This document shows, piece after piece, positions 20,155-22,284 of a stretch of 22,284 nucleotides of DNA; within the stretch, counting starts at the first letter, position 1, and the number at the start of each line of letters is the position of its first letter. Below the pieces are notes generated by a model. It had not been told where the DNA came from. It worked only from the letters and a program-made list of their open reading frames with translations, and searched no databases. Both the position numbers and the translations under genes were made by a program. Source of the stretch: B4-G1 sp964393895 (GTDB lineage: Bacteria > Chloroflexota > Anaerolineae > B4-G1); the NCBI GenBank assembly GCA_964393895.1, contig CAYMWP010000078.1, positions 1-22,284 on the forward strand, given 5' to 3'.

Positions 20155-22152
20155 TCATTGGCCAACAGGCCCCAATTCGATGAACTGGCCCGCCGGGTTG
20201 CCGGCTATGTCCAGCAGTGATATGGTGATTATTTCGGGGTAGGTGTACATTCCACTGCGGACAAAGTACGGCGGTGGCGGGGCGTCCACGCCGATGGGGA
20301 TGTCGAACCAGGTGAGCACGATATCGCCCACGCGCCACTGGGAGACGGGCAGCCCCACGCCGTCCATCTGCCCCCAGCGATTGCCAGCGCCGTCTACCAG
20401 GTGGTTGAACCAGTGGAGGTCGCCTTCGACCGGCGGTATGCCCTCGATCCGCCAGTAGAGCGTCCAGTGCACAGCGCCGCCGGGTTGGGGATCGCCGGCC
20501 CAATCGTAGCCCAGCAGCGTCACGCCGGAGGCCCAGCGGACGGGGTCGCCATCCCAGGGGTGTGGAGCGGCGACGGGCGCCGGCTGGCGGTGGAAGAAGC
20601 GATAGGTCGCGTTGCTGCCTCCGCGCAGCGGCAAGGCTGGCCCTACCTCGGCTCCCGACTCTGCCAGCGTCCCTAGCGCAGGCTCGGCTCCGGGATCGGC
20701 CAGGTAGATGGCCGGGCGGGCGGGGAAGACGAGCGCCTGCCGCCCATCCACCGGGCGAGGGTCTGGCCCCAGCAGCACGTCAAAGACGGCCGCTTGCCCG
20801 TCGTAGCGAGGGTCGGCCCCGGGTAGGAGGGTGATCAGTTCCGCGTCTTGGGCCTCAAGTTCCTCCGCCCGGTGGGCCGCCGCCAGCGTGTACTTGACCG
20901 GCGCGCCGTAGCCGCCGGGCGTGTCGTGCGTGTCCACAAAGGTCAGCAGCGATTGTTGAAGGTAGATGTGCCAGGGAATGAGCAGGGCGAGGAGCGAGAG
21001 TGAAACGTAAAACGTAAAACGTGAGACGTGAAACATGGAACGTGGTACTCGGAGCCTGTTTCGCTTTCTCCAACTCATTACGTCTACCAGGAGGAGGGCG
21101 ATGATGAGGTGCTGCACGGGATAGAGCAGGTTGAGGTCGTGGGGGTGCAGTGGGGCGGAGTGCCGCAGCAGCAGGGCGATGGGTACGGTGAACCAGCAGA
21201 GGAGCGTCAGGCGCGCCGCACCGCCGGAAGAGAGGCGGCCTCGATTGGTCCACAGCTCTCGCCCCACCTGCCAGGCCAGCCAGGCCAGCCCAATCCACAG
21301 CAGGGTCATTTCCACCTGGTCGAGCCAGCGCAGATCAAGGATAGAGTTCAGGAAATCAGCGAACCGCTCGCCGGCCAGGTCTTCCAGGTGGTAGCCGCCG
21401 ACGATCAGGGCGGCCATACGGGGCGCTTGCAGGTCGAGCGTCGCTTCCTGGCCCGCCAGGCCCGCCAGGCCGCGCAGATTGGGCCAGTCGTGGCGCGCAT
21501 CGTAGAGCAGGTACGGGCTTAGGATGAGCAGGAGCAGCGCCAGGCCGGCCAGCAGCGGCGCGGGCCGGAGGGAGCGGCAGAAAAAGAGGGCGAGCAGGAG
21601 CAGTACGAAGAGGAAGGCCATTCCTCCCAGGTGGATGCTTATCAGCAGCCCTATCGCCGCCAGCGCGCCGGTCAGGGCCCAGGGTTTGCGGCGCGCCACC
21701 AGGGCCAGGGCGGCGGCGATGAAGAGCAGGGTGAGGGCGGCCCGGTTCTGCGTCCAGGTCTTGCGGCTGTGGATGACAGCCCAGGGGCAGGAGGCAAAAA
21801 AGAGAGCGGCCAGCAGGCCCACCCGCCGGCCAAAGTAGGTGCGCCCCACCCACCAGGTCAGCGCCACCGCTGCCACGCCCAGGAGCGCGACCCATCCCGC
21901 CGCCAGCCGGGGGTCGCGGGAGAGGGCAAAGGGAAGCACCAGGATGTAGCTCATCAGCGGGGGGTGGTATGGCCCCAACGAGCTGACCATTCCCAGCTCC
22001 GGTAAGCGGCCCTGGTGGACGATAGCCAGGGCGCTGCGCGCCCAGGTCGCCTCGTCGTATTTGAATTCGATCAGGTCGAGGCGGGTCAGGCGCAGGCCGG
22101 CCGCCAGCAGAAGGATCAAGAGCAGCAATAGCCATTCGTGATTGCGTTTCAC
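20155..22152 (-). CDS. GT39/PMT-type (GT-C fold) membrane glycosyltransferase
   Basis: The product is 665 residues from a GTG at 22152 with GGGGGTGA upstream. The first membrane helix (7-22) is followed by the catalytic-loop motif FKYDEA (Asp33, Glu34), as in ArnT and other dolichol- or undecaprenyl-phosphate-sugar-dependent transferases. About ten further helices run to about residue 410, including the luminal HSRKTWTQNRAALTLLFIA region. A C-terminal beta-sandwich (about 540-660; GVTLLGYDWAGDPQPGG, VHWTLYWRIEG, NHLVDGAGNRWGQMDG) is exposed outside. It probably moves a sugar from a polyprenyl phosphate carrier to an envelope acceptor. The stop overlaps the leader of the YfhO-like gene 16 bp before its ATG, so the two are co-transcribed. 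A heptamer array encodes residues around RSMFHVSRFTFYVS, extending one helix. Confidence 0.85.
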   Translation of the reverse strand: MKRNHEWLLLLLILLLAAGLRLTRLDLIEFKYDEATWARSALAIVHQGRLPELGMVSSLGPYHPPLMSYILVLPFALSRDPRLAAGWVALLGVAAVALTWWVGRTYFGRRVGLLAALFFASCPWAVIHSRKTWTQNRAALTLLFIAAALALVARRKPWALTGALAAIGLLISIHLGGMAFLFVLLLLALFFCRSLRPAPLLAGLALLLLILSPYLLYDARHDWPNLRGLAGLAGQEATLDLQAPRMAALIVGGYHLEDLAGERFADFLNSILDLRWLDQVEMTLLWIGLAWLAWQVGRELWTNRGRLSSGGAARLTLLCWFTVPIALLLRHSAPLHPHDLNLLYPVQHLIIALLLVDVMSWRKRNRLRVPRSMFHVSRFTFYVSLSLLALLIPWHIYLQQSLLTFVDTHDTPGGYGAPVKYTLAAAHRAEELEAQDAELITLLPGADPRYDGQAAVFDVLLGPDPRPVDGRQALVFPARPAIYLADPGAEPALGTLAESGAEVGPALPLRGGSNATYRFFHRQPAPVAAPHPWDGDPVRWASGVTLLGYDWAGDPQPGGAVHWTLYWRIEGIPPVEGDLHWFNHLVDGAGNRWGQMDGVGLPVSQWRVGDIVLTWFDIPIGVDAPPPPYFVRSGMYTYPEIITISLLDIAGNPAGQFIELGPVGQ
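21001..21049. repeat. Heptanucleotide array inside the GT39-type gene
   Basis: Seven 7-bp units: tgaaacg, taaaacg, taaaacg, tgagacg, tgaaaca, tggaacg, tggtact. Same consensus and same unit number as the array at 19023-19071 in the neighbouring gene. It encodes the segment RSMFHVSRFTFYVS on the minus strand. Confidence 0.8.
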
Positions 22153-22231
22153 GTCACCCCCAGCACGTCACGGACGTCGCCGAATCAGTTCGTAACGAAA
22201 TTGTAACCCCAAGCGAGTGAAAAGTGGCGTA

Positions 22232-22251
22232 AGTGCAGCGATGCATAAATT
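22232..22251. repeat. 20-bp repeat, right copy (inverted relative to 56-75)
   Basis: agtgcagcgatgcataaatt, the reverse complement of 56-75 with one mismatch. It lies 80-100 bp upstream of the GT39-type gene. The rest of 22153-22284 shows no gene; the operon promoter may lie here, but no clear boxes were found. Confidence 0.6.
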
Positions 22252-22284
22252 CGTTCCGCTTTGCGCCGGCCCGCACCGCGGGCT

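Overview
The window looks like a chromosomal segment of an uncultivated Chloroflexota bacterium, probably Anaerolineae-like. This is an inference. It rests on a BTAD regulator fused to a WD40-like propeller, secreted proteins carrying a VYLPLxxR motif, an HTH_42/AlkZ-type DNA glycosylase remnant, a GT39 plus YfhO-like membrane gene pair, and many short palindromic and heptanucleotide repeats in and between genes. No rRNA, tRNA, CRISPR array or complete insertion sequence was seen.

Layout. (1) Positions 74-3403, minus strand: a four-gene cluster of a small secreted protein, a SipW-type signal peptidase fused to a DUF5305-like ectodomain, a small secreted protein with RTX-like Gly-Asp repeats, and a membrane-anchored LysM protein. 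The two small proteins share an N-terminal motif (FAA-x-N-x-VPE-[ST]-G-x-G) just after the hydrophobic segment, so they are probably substrates of the co-encoded peptidase. The layout recalls tapA-sipW-tasA matrix-fibre operons. (2) Positions 3404-5125: a gene-poor, lower-GC stretch with palindromes, a 150-bp structured direct repeat and two decayed genes, one a class II aldolase. (3) Positions 5171-8456, plus strand: a secreted papain-like protease that carries its own chagasin-like inhibitor domain, then recA with a clear promoter. (4) Positions 8533 to about 9222, minus strand: an AlkZ-like glycosylase pseudogene broken by an internal deletion and by a 149-bp MITE-like element with terminal inverted repeats and an 8-bp target duplication.

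(5) Positions 9255-13385: a membrane-tethered BTAD (SARP-like) regulator transcribed leftwards, and divergently a small protein made of two copies of one domain. The gap between them holds five 11-bp phased direct repeats, the pattern expected of a SARP/BTAD operator. Two secreted proteins of unknown function follow. (6) Positions 13489-16562, minus strand: a tight operon of three alpha/alpha-toroid (terpene-cyclase-fold) paralogues, one reduced to its ends, with a GAF-domain protein between the first two. (7) Positions 16960-22152, minus strand: a GT39-type glycosyltransferase, a YfhO-like membrane protein and a PlsC-type acyltransferase, which together suggest glycolipid or envelope glycan assembly.

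The strongest candidates for undescribed biology are the signal peptidase-DUF5305 cluster with its paired substrates, the self-inhibited protease architecture, the BTAD regulator with its phased repeats, and the toroid/GAF operon. All functional calls come from motifs read by eye; no database search was run.
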